Shown one piece after another: positions 1-9,628 of a DNA stretch of 15,844 nucleotides. Source of the DNA: Gemmatimonadota bacterium (GTDB lineage Bacteria; Latescibacterota; UBA2968; UBA8231); the NCBI GenBank assembly GCA_026706165.1, contig JAPOZF010000159.1, positions 1-15,844 of the forward strand. The letters run 5' to 3'. A model generated the notes under the pieces. The model was not told the origin of the DNA. It saw nothing but the letters and a program-made list of their open reading frames with translations, and searched no databases. The position numbers and the translations under genes were made by a program. Positions within the stretch are counted from its first letter, which is position 1. Each line of letters begins with the position of its first letter.

Positions 1-1
1 C

Positions 2-394
2 TCTCCGGCGGGGTTGGTACTGCTCGACGATGCCATGACCCAGTTCGTCGCTGAACAGGGGGCGGGAAGGATCCTCAGCTTCGAGCTGGAGGAGGACGGA
101 AGCGCCGGCAACCGCGAGGTGTTCGTCGAACTGAACGGAGGCAGTCCCGGCTCCCTGCTGCTCGATTCGCACGGCATGCTGCTGGTGGGCCAGGAAGGAG
201 CCGGAATATGTGTCGTCGATCCCGACGGGGCGGTCTCCGACAACCTGGAGATCCCAGGCGGAAACCCGGCCGGGATGATCTTCGGCGGTATCGACTTCGA
301 CCAGCTCTTCGTCAGCGAGGCCTCCGGGGCCGTTTACCGCCTGCAACTCGACGAGCCGGGGCAACGGCCGTTTGCCGGACCCCGTTCGGTATAG
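2..394 (+). CDS. SMP-30/gluconolactonase-like beta-propeller protein, 3' end only
   Basis: The frame is open to the left edge, so the gene begins outside the window; the methionine at position 14 is unlikely to be the true start. The visible 130 or so residues show repeated propeller-blade strands: 'GRILSFELEEDGS', then 'GSPGSLLLDSHGMLLVG', 'GICVVDPDG' and 'DQLFVSEASGAVYRLQL'. This order matches the last blades of the SMP-30/gluconolactonase/LRE-like family, whose members are lactonases or calcium-dependent esterases. The metal-binding residues of the family cannot be checked because most of the protein is missing, so the substrate is unknown. The stop TAG is at 392-394. The next gene is convergent and ends 86 bases downstream. 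Another six-bladed NHL-type propeller is possible. Family call fairly likely, exact function open. Confidence 0.6.
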   Translation, partial: SPAGLVLLDDAMTQFVAEQGAGRILSFELEEDGSAGNREVFVELNGGSPGSLLLDSHGMLLVGQEGAGICVVDPDGAVSDNLEIPGGNPAGMIFGGIDFDQLFVSEASGAVYRLQLDEPGQRPFAGPRSV

Positions 395-460
395 GCTCGA
401 ACCAGCGGCCGCGGCACCCTCTCTCCAGTTCATCTCCGGAGTTCTCCGCGAGGGACCGAC

Positions 461-481
461 GAGGGGAATCCAGTCCCCTTT
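461..481. terminator. weak hairpin between convergent genes
   Basis: A 6-bp perfect inverted repeat, AGGGGA (462-467) and TCCCCT (474-479), with a 6-base loop is followed by a short T run (479-481). It lies between the convergent stops at 394 and 481, so it is a plausible weak terminator for the plus-strand gene. On the minus strand no T run follows it. The stem is short, so this is tentative. Confidence 0.3.
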
Positions 482-1305
482 CAGCCTTGTCCGTTCCCTC
501 GGGGAGGATCCTTGCGGAAGGCGCGCCGGCAGGCGATGCCGAACAGCCTGGAGAACAGCCTCGGGGCATGCCGCCGCACCCTGATGGCCTGGGCCGACAA
601 GGGATCGGTTATTGCCAACCTGCTCTTGCGGCGGATGGCGGACACAATCAGCTCCGCGGTGCGGACGGCGCTCTTTGAAGGCAGCTGCTCGAAGCGCACC
701 GCCGGGGTCCGGCTTACGGAGGCGAAACCCGACCGCACCAGGCCGGGCTCGACGGCGGTAACGTCGATGTTGTCGGCCGCAAGCTCGTGGCGAAGACTCT
801 CGGCGAGCGCGGTGACCGCGAACTTGGTGCTCCCGTACACGGCGTGGCGCGGGGCCGGGAGTTCCCCGAGCACGCTGGAGACGAAAACGAGGTGCCCCGA
901 ACCCCGCGCCACCATTGCGGGAAGAAAGGCACGGGTCATGTAGACCACCCCGGTCAGGTTGGTGCGGACAACGGCTCCAAGCTCGGCCGGGTCGGCCTGC
1001 GCCAGAGGCCCCCAGGCGCCGCGCCCCGCGTTGTTGACGAGTACGTCGACATGGCCGAACTCTGCCGCTACCCTTTCCTTCACCTCCTGCACCTCCTCCC
1101 AGCTTCCGACGTCGCAGATGCACACGAGCGGATGCGGTCCCCCGGCCTTCACGATCTCTCCGGCAAGACGGTGGAGCCGCTCCGTCCGCCTGGCGACGAC
1201 AGCGAGGCGCGCTCCCTCCTGCGCGAGCTGAAGGGACAGGTGCCAGCCGATTCCCGAGCTCGCCCCGGTAACGACCATGCGGCTGTCACGGAAGGAAGAA
1301 CTCAA
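481..1305 (-). CDS. Short-chain dehydrogenase/reductase (SDR), classical type
   Basis: This is a 274-residue NAD(P)-dependent oxidoreductase of the classical SDR family. The nucleotide-binding motif TGASSGIG is at residues 13-20. Asp65 fits the adenine-contacting position and NNAG is at 91-94. The catalytic set is complete: Asn116, Ser143/144, Tyr157 and Lys161 (YGSTK), followed by PGLV at 187-190. The 'VVARR' stretch after strand 2 favours NADP(H), which is an inference. The last 45 or so residues are a basic amphipathic tail. The start is taken as TTG at 1305 because GGAG lies six bases before it; the ATG at 1278 has no ribosome-binding site and would begin only three residues before the glycine motif. 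The gene is divergent from groES across a 412-bp AT-rich gap. The substrate cannot be inferred. Confidence 0.9.
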   Translation of the reverse strand: MSSSFRDSRMVVTGASSGIGWHLSLQLAQEGARLAVVARRTERLHRLAGEIVKAGGPHPLVCICDVGSWEEVQEVKERVAAEFGHVDVLVNNAGRGAWGPLAQADPAELGAVVRTNLTGVVYMTRAFLPAMVARGSGHLVFVSSVLGELPAPRHAVYGSTKFAVTALAESLRHELAADNIDVTAVEPGLVRSGFASVSRTPAVRFEQLPSKSAVRTAELIVSAIRRKSRLAITDPLSAQAIRVRRHAPRLFSRLFGIACRRAFRKDPPRGNGQG

Positions 1306-1358
1306 GCCTCACTCCGGAAGCCAGCGGTCGCCGGGGGCCTGACCCGGCACCCTGCTCC

Positions 1359-1381
1359 TTCTTTCCCGAAGCGCGAAAGAA
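1359..1381. repeat. 7-N9-7 inverted repeat upstream of SDR gene
   Basis: TTCTTTC (1359-1365) and GAAAGAA (1375-1381) form a perfect 7-bp dyad with a 9-base spacer, about 55-75 bases upstream of the SDR start. It could be a repressor operator or, if transcribed, a leader hairpin. The spacer length matches that of CIRCE but the half-sites do not. Short dyads arise by chance, so function is unproven. Confidence 0.35.
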
Positions 1382-1483
1382 AGTCCTGACTCCGGACTCC
1401 CATCCGGCACTCGATTGCAGCTCGCATTTTTTCTCGTATCGGGAAATTTCACTGCTTTTTTTCCTGAATTTAGAAATAATCAA

Positions 1484-1510
1484 ATAACCTTTTTTTAATC
1501 AGTAGGTTAT
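1484..1510. promoter_or_regulatory. Candidate enhancer (activator-binding) dyad upstream of groES
   Basis: ATAACCT (1484-1490) and AGGTTAT (1504-1510) are perfect inverted repeats with a 13-base spacer, so the half-site centres are 20 bp apart, close to two helical turns. The dyad centre is about 168 bp upstream of the predicted groES transcription start. That is within the range where sigma-54-dependent enhancer-binding proteins usually bind. Identification as an activator site is inference from position and symmetry; the sequence does not match an activator consensus that I recognise. Confidence 0.4.
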
Positions 1511-1594
1511 CATATACAACCCACGTTGAAGAAGGCGATTATATTCTCATTATAGGAAACAGTCCACCTCCGAAAAGATTTGAGGATTGCTTCT

Positions 1595-1607
1595 CAACCT
1601 GTTGATT
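1595..1607 (-). promoter_or_regulatory. Consensus IHF-binding site
   Basis: Read on the minus strand this is AATCAACAGGTTG, an exact match to the E. coli IHF consensus WATCAANNNNTTR. It lies between the distal dyad (1484-1510) and the -24/-12 promoter (1639-1654), the usual place for the DNA bend that brings an enhancer-bound activator to sigma-54 RNA polymerase. The match is seen directly. That this organism has an IHF-type protein with the same preference is assumed. An overlapping short dyad (TTGAG 1580-1584, CTCAA 1593-1597) is also present. Confidence 0.5.
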
Positions 1608-1638
1608 TTACTGGCCTTTTCTACCATTGGCGATGAAT

Positions 1639-1654
1639 TGGCACAATCATTGCA
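1639..1654 (+). promoter_or_regulatory. Sigma-54 (RpoN) -24/-12 promoter of groESL
   Basis: The sequence TGGCACAATCATTGCA matches the RpoN consensus TGGCAC-N5-TTGCA. The invariant GG (1640-1641) and GC (1652-1653) are separated by exactly 10 bases, as required. Transcription would start near 1665, leaving a leader of about 53 bases before the groES ATG at 1718. The element points at groES and nothing else. Sigma-54 promoters stay silent without an ATP-driven activator, so groESL should be induced by a specific signal. Sigma-54 control of a groESL copy is known for Bradyrhizobium groESL3, where NifA is the activator. Confidence 0.75.
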
Positions 1655-1664
1655 TCCCTGCCGT

Positions 1665-1685
1665 CTGCGTGGAAGTCCCACGCGG
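1665..1685 (+). promoter_or_regulatory. 5' UTR hairpin at the start of the groESL transcript
   Basis: GCGTGG (1667-1672) and CCACGC (1678-1683) pair perfectly around a 5-base loop, extended by a U-G wobble and a C-G pair to an 8-bp stem. It sits at the predicted 5' end of the groES mRNA and upstream of the ribosome-binding site AAGGAG (1704-1709). It may protect the mRNA 5' end, or act as DNA as an operator downstream of the promoter. Role inferred. Confidence 0.4.
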
Positions 1686-1717
1686 CCTTCCCCACACCAA
1701 ACCAAGGAGACCCACAC

Positions 1718-3659
<1,942 letters not shown>

Positions 3660-3689
3660 CGGCGGGTACGCAGCGTTTCCCGGCAAAGG

Positions 3690-3720
3690 CGGGCGGGGGC
3701 TTTCGAGCTCCCGCCCGTTT
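3690..3720 (+). terminator. Rho-independent terminator of groESL
   Basis: An 11-bp GC-rich stem pairs CGGGCGGGGGC (3690-3700) with GCTCCCGCCCG (3707-3717), with one G-U wobble and a 6-base loop, and is followed by TTTCTATTT. It starts 31 bases after the groEL stop. The convergent protease gene ends at 3726, but in that direction only a short CCTTT follows the stem, so termination of the minus-strand transcript here would be less efficient. Confidence 0.85.
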
Positions 3721-3725
3721 CTATT

Positions 3726-6700
3726 TCACTCGGCGCCCCGGATTACCGCGAGCTTGCGCAGCCTTGTAACGCCCCGGTGGCCGATCCGCACCAGGTACAG
3801 CCCGGAAGCGACCGGTCTCCCGTAGGCGTTGCGGCCGTTCCAGCGCACTCCCCCGTCCCCGTCCTCTTCCGTCCGCGTCCAGACCACCTCTCCGGAAATC
3901 GTCGCCACCGTGACCTCGGAGGCGACCGGCAGGCCGGCAACGGTGACCTCGCCGAGGGCGGGATCGAAGGGATTGGGAAACACCGACACCTCCGAGAGGG
4001 AAGACGGGGACAGTTGGACCAGGACCGCACCCTCGACAGGGCGGCCGGTGCCGTCGGCGAGATCGACAAGGGCGACCTCGTAGCGGCGTCCCGCGGCCCG
4101 CAGGGGCGTCTCTTCAGACAACAGCAGGATGACCCGGCCGTCATCGAGGATCAGGTCCTCGACGCGCACGCGGCCTCCGTCGATCTCGAAGTGGCGGCGG
4201 GCGAACCCCGTTCTGTTCCCCGTCGCTCCCTGCGCATCCAGCACCACCGGCTCGCTGAAGTGCAGGACGAGGCGGGTCGGCGATTCGGGCTCGGCCCTCA
4301 CAAGGCGTATCGCGGCAGCCGGAGGAGACAGGGCGAAAAGGAACCGGTCCGGCTCGAGGGGAGTCCCCCTGCTGTTGCGAAGACCCCTGGTCACCAGTGC
4401 GAGCTCCCCCTCGGCCGGCAGAGCCGAGAAGGTGAGAAGCACCCGCCTGGCGCCTGCGTGCACCGCGGCGGATCCGGCAACGCCGAATCCCTCGACCCGG
4501 TAGCGGAAGTGCTCGCCGATCTCGCGCCCCATTTCCGTGTCGAACCGCACCGAAAGCTGGTTTTCCGCGGCCCGCAGGACCGCTTCGATCCGGGGGTTCG
4601 GCTCCGGAGTGACCGTGACTTCCGGCGACCGGTGGCCCGGTTCTCCCGAGAGCGAATCCAGGGCGGCAACCGCGTATCTGTATGGACTGCCCGCCAGGAC
4701 ATCGCGGTCTTCGTAACCGGTTTCGCCCAGCGACTCCACCAGCACCGGCAGCTCCTCCTCATCCCCGTCCGCCCGGAAGATGCGGTACCTGCGCGCGCCC
4801 GCTACGGCGGTCCAGGAGAGCAGGACCGACCGCTCTCCCCCGGCATGCGCCGAGAAGCTCGGCGGCGCATCGGGACGGAGCCCCAGGTTGTCGGCGAAAG
4901 GCAGCGAATGCACCTGCAGGGCATCCCCCGAGTTGGCGACGAGATCGACGATCCCATCGGCGTCGACGTCGGCGACCAGGGGCCGGTTCACCCTCGAGAC
5001 CTCCATGTGCCAGACAGGCTCCATGGCCCCTGAGGGATCCGCTCTCAGCAGGTAGAGGTCGGGCACCAGGGCGACGGCGATCTCCGGAACCCCGTCGGCG
5101 TCGAAATCCCCGGAGCTGATCCCGTTGCCCGCGCTCGCTCCCCCGATGACCTCGAAGCTCCAGCGCCGTTCGTAGCGGTTGTCCCCGGCGGCTTCGAGAA
5201 CCGCCAGGGTCCATACCGTCTCCCCCGGGTCGAACAGGTTCGCCGCCAGGCTGGCCACCGCGAACTCGAGCAGGCCGTCGGCGTCGGTGTCGAACGGCCC
5301 CCCCAGGACGCGGCTGTCTCCCGCTTCCAGGCGCTCGAGCCAGGTGTTGCGCCAGGTGTCGTCGGCGATGCTCTCGTAGATGAAGATGTCCCCGTCCTCG
5401 TCGCCGGCGAGCAGCTCGAGGCTGCCGTCGCCGTCGAGGTCTCCAACAACCTGGCGGTCCCCCAGCCCGTCCAGGCCTTCGGTGGGGTTCGGGAGGGCAC
5501 CGGTCTCCTCGAAGGAATCGTCGCCGCTGTTCTCGAAGACCCGGAACTGTTCGGATCGGCTGGAGCGCAGGAACATCTCCATGCGGCCGTCGTCGTCCCC
5601 ATCCCCCACCTCGCCCCCCCAGACCTCCGTGATTTCGAAGACCACCTCGGTCGGAAAGGATCCGGGCGCCGCGGTTTCGACGAGGCGCACCCGCTCGGCA
5701 TCAACCGCCATGATCTCAACCCTGCCGTCCCCGTCGAGGTCGTGGGCGTTCCACGGGATGAACGGCCTCGAGGAGAGGTGAACGGGGCGGGAACGGGAGG
5801 GAAGCTCGAAGAAGCCGGCGGGGTTGTACCCGGGGCCGCCGTACCCCATGGCTACGATCTCCGGGATTCCATCGCCGTCGAAATCGGTGGGATGCGGCAG
5901 CAGGTACCCGTCCGGGAGGGTGTCGGATCTCCTGAGAGTCCAGCGGCGGATGCCGGTACCGCCGATGGCGAAGTCCAGCCTTCCTGCGCTTTCCGCGGCG
6001 CCGGCGGCAGGCAGAACGATGGCCGTGTACTCTCCGGGCACGAGATCTGCCGGCAGGGGAAGGGAGTGCTCGAGGCGATCCGAGCCCAGGGGGATCTGAA
6101 ACACCGTGTCGCTCGATGCCGCCTCGAGCAGGGTCACAGTCCCCGCTTCGGGGGCGCTCGTTTCCCACCGCAGGAAATCTGTCCACCCCGCTCCGTCCAG
6201 GGCGCGCGCCAAGCGCAGATCCGACACCTCGGCCGCGGCGGACCGGAGATCGAGCAGGATCCGCTGCGAATGCCTGTGCGCCCCCCCGACGGCAAGCAGC
6301 CGCAGCAGATACGGGCCGGGAGGGAGATCCGCTGCCGGCCAGGTGGCCTCGAACCGGTTGTCCGCCCCACTGGTTCTCCGGCGGAGCAGGAGCTCGCCGG
6401 ACTCCGGGAAAGGTCCGCGCCCCCAGGTGAGGCTGTACTCCACCCCTTCTCCCCAGACGCGGCCGCGCACGGTTACCTCCCCGGCGCGGACAACCCCGGA
6501 AGCCGGCTCGGTCAGGGATACGGCGGCCGGATCGCCGATGCGGGCCGCGGCCATCTGGACCAGGCCCGCTCCCGACCAGCGGTCCCATCCCGGGGCGCCG
6601 ACATCCGCAGCGCCGTTGGCCAGGGCGCCCCGCACCTGCCCGGCGGTGAGCTGCGGCTGTCGCGACCAGGCGACCGCGGCGACGCCCGAGACGTGGGCTG

Positions 6701-7868
6701 TCGCCATCGACGTCCCGGAGCGCTGCGCGTACTCCCCGCCGGGCACCGGTCCGTGGACGGCGAGCCCGGGGGCTGTGATGTCGACGCTGTACCCCCGGTT
6801 GGAGAAAGCGAGCGGCCGGCCCTCGTCGTCGGCGGCGGCCACGGCCACGACCTCCTCCATGCGGGCCGGGTAGAAGACCTCGTCGCTCCCCTCGTTGCCG
6901 ACCGCGGCAACCACGAGGCAGCCGGCGGACTGCGCGTAACGGACGGCGTCCCTGATTAGGGGGGAAGAGACCGGATCTCCGAAGCTCATGTTGAGGATGT
7001 CGGCGCCGTGGTCGACGGCGTACACCGCGGCCGCGGCGATGTCGTCGTCCTCGAGAAAACCGGAGCCGGAGACCGTGAAACCGGCGCGCAGGGCCATCAG
7101 TCTCACCCCGGGCGCGACCCCGGCGACGCCGATGCCGTTGCCGGCCGCCGCGGCGACGATACCGGCCACGTGCGTTCCGTGCCCGGACTCGTCATCCGGG
7201 TCGGGGTCGCGGACCCGGAAATCCCCGTCCCCGGGCAGCCCCGGCGCGTCGGTGAAGTCCCAGCCGGTCACGTCGTCGACGTAGCCGTTGCCGTCGTCGT
7301 CCACCCCGGCCAGCCCGTCCGCCTCCTCCGGGTTGCGCCACAGCTGGGAGGCGAGGTCGGGGTGCTCCCGGTCGATGCCGGAATCGATGATGGCGACGAC
7401 CACTCCGCCGCCGGTTGCCAGCGACTGGTCCCAGCCGATAGCGGCGAGATTTTCCTGTTCGGCGAACAGCGGATCGTCCGGAGGGGAGGCGAAGGTGCGG
7501 AGGTAGTTGGGTTGGGCGCGGGCAACCACGGCGCGGCCGCGAAGGTCGGATGCGACCTCGGCCGGATCGGTATCGGCGCTGTAGCGCAACAGGCTCCAGG
7601 CGTCCATTCCGGAAGCGCCGGCGCTCGCCTTGGCAGCGGCCCGCGTCCCTCGGGAAACGACGGGGGTCTCCTCCACCCAGCCGTATTCCGGGGGCAACTG
7701 GTCGAGAAGCGATGGCCGTCCTGCGGCGATCTTGGCCGCGGTTTCCTGCGACCGCCGGACCAGGACCTCCCCCGGCGCGTACGGGGGGTTCTCCGCTGCC
7801 CCGGTTTCAGCGGCAGAAAGCGCCGCGGCGCAGGCGATCGCCGCGGCTGCCAGGACGGGCGGGCTCAG
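3726..7868 (-). CDS. Secreted subtilisin-family serine protease with FG-GAP propeller and C-terminal sorting-like domain
   Basis: This is about 1380 residues when counted from the CTG at 7868. An Ala-rich hydrophobic signal-like stretch (about 5-20) is followed by a pro-region and the S8 catalytic domain: Asp162 in IDSGID, His230 in SGHGTHVAG, oxyanion Asn325 in AVGNEG, and Ser387 in [11 protein letters not shown]. After Ig-like segments (about 450-640), seven calcium-binding-type DxDxDG motifs at 662, 710, 756, 810, 860, 921 and 967, spaced 46-61 residues apart, imply one seven-bladed FG-GAP propeller. A fibronectin-III domain (about 1000-1090), two Ig-like domains and a FlgD/T9SS-type C-terminal domain (NPFDP at 1299, then SGLYLVRI and a final RKLAVIR) follow. 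The role is probably degradation of protein outside the cell. The start is uncertain: no ATG, GTG or TTG lies near the signal sequence. The CTG overlaps the folE stop (CTGA), suggesting coupled translation. The frame stays open upstream through folE, but that part is arginine-rich shadow sequence. Confidence 0.9.
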   Translation of the reverse strand: MSPPVLAAAAIACAAALSAAETGAAENPPYAPGEVLVRRSQETAAKIAAGRPSLLDQLPPEYGWVEETPVVSRGTRAAAKASAGASGMDAWSLLRYSADTDPAEVASDLRGRAVVARAQPNYLRTFASPPDDPLFAEQENLAAIGWDQSLATGGGVVVAIIDSGIDREHPDLASQLWRNPEEADGLAGVDDDGNGYVDDVTGWDFTDAPGLPGDGDFRVRDPDPDDESGHGTHVAGIVAAAAGNGIGVAGVAPGVRLMALRAGFTVSGSGFLEDDDIAAAAVYAVDHGADILNMSFGDPVSSPLIRDAVRYAQSAGCLVVAAVGNEGSDEVFYPARMEEVVAVAAADDEGRPLAFSNRGYSVDITAPGLAVHGPVPGGEYAQRSGTSMATAHVSGVAAVAWSRQPQLTAGQVRGALANGAADVGAPGWDRWSGAGLVQMAAARIGDPAAVSLTEPASGVVRAGEVTVRGRVWGEGVEYSLTWGRGPFPESGELLLRRRTSGADNRFEATWPAADLPPGPYLLRLLAVGGAHRHSQRILLDLRSAAAEVSDLRLARALDGAGWTDFLRWETSAPEAGTVTLLEAASSDTVFQIPLGSDRLEHSLPLPADLVPGEYTAIVLPAAGAAESAGRLDFAIGGTGIRRWTLRRSDTLPDGYLLPHPTDFDGDGIPEIVAMGYGGPGYNPAGFFELPSRSRPVHLSSRPFIPWNAHDLDGDGRVEIMAVDAERVRLVETAAPGSFPTEVVFEITEVWGGEVGDGDDDGRMEMFLRSSRSEQFRVFENSGDDSFEETGALPNPTEGLDGLGDRQVVGDLDGDGSLELLAGDEDGDIFIYESIADDTWRNTWLERLEAGDSRVLGGPFDTDADGLLEFAVASLAANLFDPGETVWTLAVLEAAGDNRYERRWSFEVIGGASAGNGISSGDFDADGVPEIAVALVPDLYLLRADPSGAMEPVWHMEVSRVNRPLVADVDADGIVDLVANSGDALQVHSLPFADNLGLRPDAPPSFSAHAGGERSVLLSWTAVAGARRYRIFRADGDEEELPVLVESLGETGYEDRDVLAGSPYRYAVAALDSLSGEPGHRSPEVTVTPEPNPRIEAVLRAAENQLSVRFDTEMGREIGEHFRYRVEGFGVAGSAAVHAGARRVLLTFSALPAEGELALVTRGLRNSRGTPLEPDRFLFALSPPAAAIRLVRAEPESPTRLVLHFSEPVVLDAQGATGNRTGFARRHFEIDGGRVRVEDLILDDGRVILLLSEETPLRAAGRRYEVALVDLADGTGRPVEGAVLVQLSPSSLSEVSVFPNPFDPALGEVTVAGLPVASEVTVATISGEVVWTRTEEDGDGGVRWNGRNAYGRPVASGLYLVRIGHRGVTRLRKLAVIRGAE

Positions 7869-8407
7869 TCCGCGATCAGGGATAGGAACTCGGACCTCGT
7901 CTGGCCGTTTTCCCGGAAGCTTCCCAGCATGCGGGAAGTCACCATCTCGGAGTTCTGCTTCTCCACGCCGCGCATCATCATGCACAGGTGGCGCGCCTGG
8001 ATGACGACTCCCACTCCGAGCGGATTGAGCAGGTCCATCAGGGAGTCGGCGATCTCCATGGTGAGGTTTTCCTGGATCTGCAGACGGCGGGCGAACACGT
8101 CGACGATGCGCGCCACCTTCGACAGCCCGATCACCCTGCCCCTTGGCAGATAGGCGACGTGGCACTTGCCGAAGAACGGCAGGATGTGGTGCTCGCACAG
8201 CGAGTACAGCTCGATGTTCTTGACCACCACCATTTCGTCCGAACAGGAATCGTAGATGGCCCCCCCGACGGCCTCGGCCGGAGAGGACCGGTACCCCTGG
8301 GTGAGGTACTCCATGGCCCTTGCGGCCCGTTCGGGGGTGTACGCCAGTCCTTCGCGGTCGGGGTTCTCCCCGATCTGTTCGATCAGCTTTCTGTACGTGT
8401 TTTCCAT
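7865..8407 (-). CDS. folE: GTP cyclohydrolase I
   Basis: This 180-residue cytoplasmic enzyme converts GTP to 7,8-dihydroneopterin triphosphate, the first step of folate/pterin synthesis and the entry to queuosine synthesis. Zinc ligands fit Cys71 and Cys142, with His73 and His74 in [12 protein letters not shown]. The signature [15 protein letters not shown] runs from residue 139, and '[21 protein letters not shown]' is also typical. The length is close to the family norm, slightly short at the N-terminus. ATG at 8407 is chosen because homologous sequence begins there; the open frame continuing upstream to 8956 is antisense to the carbinolamine dehydratase gene and is not coding. The stop overlaps the protease start, so folE is the upstream gene of a two-gene unit. 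It is divergent from the dehydratase gene at 8573. Confidence 0.96.
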   Translation of the reverse strand: MENTYRKLIEQIGENPDREGLAYTPERAARAMEYLTQGYRSSPAEAVGGAIYDSCSDEMVVVKNIELYSLCEHHILPFFGKCHVAYLPRGRVIGLSKVARIVDVFARRLQIQENLTMEIADSLMDLLNPLGVGVVIQARHLCMMMRGVEKQNSEMVTSRMLGSFRENGQTRSEFLSLIAD

Positions 8408-8572
8408 TCCCCATTCACCATTGCGGCGGTCTCCGGCGTCCCGGGGCCCGGCGGCCGGAGCTCCCCGGCGGGCCGCAGGAAAATGTACGTTTGAAGGCCC
8501 CCGCGCGCAGAGGTACCTTTCGTCGAACCCGTTGTATTTCAGCCCACCCACGACCGGGAGATCCGCGTCCCC

Positions 8573-8902
8573 ATGACCGACCTGGCAGCCAGATCCTGCA
8601 AGCCGTGCGAAGCCGGCGTGCCCCCGATGACCGAGGCTGAAATCGAGACCCACCTCGCATCGGTCCCGGGCTGGAAGGCGGCAGCCGGTTGCATACAGAA
8701 GAGGTTCCGTTTCAGGAACTACTACGAGACCATTTCTTTCGTGAACGCCGTGGCCTGGGTCGCCAACAGGGAGAACCACCACCCCGACCTCGAGGTCGGG
8801 TACAGGGCCTGCAAGGTGAAGTACCGCACCCACGCGATCGACGGCCTCTCGGAGAACGACTTCATCTGCGCCGCCAAGGTCGACCGGCTGCTCGGCGGAT
8901 GA
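8573..8902 (+). CDS. phhB: 4a-hydroxytetrahydrobiopterin (pterin-4a-carbinolamine) dehydratase
   Basis: This 109-residue PCD/DCoH-family enzyme dehydrates 4a-hydroxy-tetrahydropterin, recycling the pterin cofactor of aromatic amino-acid hydroxylases. Bacterial members also occur without a hydroxylase and may serve folate or other pterin metabolism. The active-site motif ENHHPD is at residues 67-72 (His69, His70), followed by '[21 protein letters not shown]', which supplies the third histidine (His87). The N-terminal '[16 protein letters not shown]' resembles the usual start of the family, supporting ATG 8573 over the methionine at residue 19; GGGAG lies 12 bases upstream, a little far. The 165-bp gap to divergent folE is GC-rich and shows only a weak possible promoter (TTGAAG at 8491, TACCTT at 8514). 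No phenylalanine hydroxylase is in the window. queE follows after 28 bases. Confidence 0.93.
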   Translation: MTDLAARSCKPCEAGVPPMTEAEIETHLASVPGWKAAAGCIQKRFRFRNYYETISFVNAVAWVANRENHHPDLEVGYRACKVKYRTHAIDGLSENDFICAAKVDRLLGG

Positions 8903-8930
8903 CCCTGTCTGTTGCGGCGACCTCGGGCAG

Positions 8931-9617
8931 ATGCTGATATCGGAGATCTTCCACACCCTCCAGGGGGAGGGCCGCTACACCGGGGCGCCCTGCATCTTCA
9001 TCCGCACCTCGGGATGCAACCTGAGGTGCTCCTGGTGCGACACCCCCTACACCTCCTGGAACCCCGAGGGCAGGCAGATGAGCGTGGCCGCGATCATGGA
9101 GGAGACCGCGGCCTGGAGCGCCGTTCCCTACGCGGTGATCACCGGGGGCGAGCCGCTGCTGCAGAAGGACCTCGCCCCCCTCGTGGACGCGCTGAGGGAA
9201 CGCGGACACCACACCACCATCGAGACCGCGGGGACGGTCTTCCAGCCCGGGGTGCGGCCCGACTTGTTCAGCCTTTCCCCCAAGCTCGCCAACAGCACCC
9301 CCGGCCCGGTCCACGCGGCCCAGCGGGCCCTTCACCTCCGCAACAACAGCTTCGAGCCGCTGCCGCGATTCCTCGAGTCGGGAATCGACCTCCAGTTCAA
9401 GTTCGTGCTCCAGGCTGCGGAGGATACGGCCGAGGTGGTGCGCCTCGTCGAGGAGCTGTCGATCCCGCGGCACCAGGTTTTTCTCATGCCCGAGGGGATC
9501 GAAGGGGAGCAGCTGAGGGAGCGCGGCCGCTGGGTGGCCGAGATCTGCAAACGGGAAGGGTTCAACTTCAGCGGCCGGCTGCACATCGACCTGTGGGGCA
9601 ACACCCGCGGCACCTGA
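8931..9617 (+). CDS. queE: 7-carboxy-7-deazaguanine synthase (radical SAM)
   Basis: This 228-residue radical SAM enzyme rearranges 6-carboxy-tetrahydropterin into 7-carboxy-7-deazaguanine, a step toward preQ0 and queuosine or related deazapurines. The [4Fe-4S] cluster motif is C-N-L-R-C-S-W-C (Cys29, Cys33, Cys36), the compact CxxxCxxC form. It is preceded by the QGEG motif (11-14) and followed by TGGEPLL (71-77), which contacts SAM. '[11 protein letters not shown]' near the end is typical of the family. The length is normal. No strong ribosome-binding site precedes the ATG, only GGGCAG directly adjacent; translation may rely on read-through from phhB, whose stop is 28 bases upstream. QueD and QueC are not in the window, while FolE, which makes the pathway precursor, is next door on the other strand. 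Confidence 0.95.
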   Translation: MLISEIFHTLQGEGRYTGAPCIFIRTSGCNLRCSWCDTPYTSWNPEGRQMSVAAIMEETAAWSAVPYAVITGGEPLLQKDLAPLVDALRERGHHTTIETAGTVFQPGVRPDLFSLSPKLANSTPGPVHAAQRALHLRNNSFEPLPRFLESGIDLQFKFVLQAAEDTAEVVRLVEELSIPRHQVFLMPEGIEGEQLRERGRWVAEICKREGFNFSGRLHIDLWGNTRGT

Positions 9618-9628
9618 CGGGACTGACC

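Larger units (their letters stand above)
1306..1717. other. Divergent intergenic region between SDR gene and groES
   Basis: This 412-bp gap contains no credible gene; small ORFs here lack a ribosome-binding site and coding character. Its central part (about 1430-1640) is strikingly AT-rich against the GC-rich surroundings. It holds runs of T at 1456-1462 and 1490-1496, two dyads, a consensus IHF site and a -24/-12 promoter pointing to groES; these are listed separately. I found no CIRCE element (TTAGCACTC-N9-GAGTGCTAA) and no convincing heat-shock sigma promoter. No clear sigma-70 promoter for the SDR gene was found either. Confidence 0.7.

Noticed and set aside
1306..1717. CIRCE element or heat-shock sigma promoter before groESL
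   Set aside because: Looked for specifically: no TTAGCACTC-N9-GAGTGCTAA and no convincing -35/-10 pair of the heat-shock type was found.
8160..8169. TGGCACTTGC inside folE, resembling sigma-54 boxes
   Set aside because: The five-base spacer between TGGCAC and TTGC is absent, so GG and GC are not 10 bases apart; it is coding sequence on the opposite strand.
7869..8414. N-terminal extension of the protease frame, 182 more codons from an ATG
   Set aside because: It lies entirely over folE in another frame on the same strand, is rich in Arg/Gly/Pro/His without domain character, and would place the signal-like stretch in the middle of the protein.
8491..8519. TTGAAG-N17-TACCTT as a phhB promoter
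   Set aside because: The spacing is right, but the -10 box matches at only three positions in a GC-rich gap, so it is not supported as a feature.
8408..8956. N-terminal extension of the folE frame
   Set aside because: Most of it is antisense to phhB, the rest is intergenic, and homology to GTP cyclohydrolase I begins only at the ATG at 8407.
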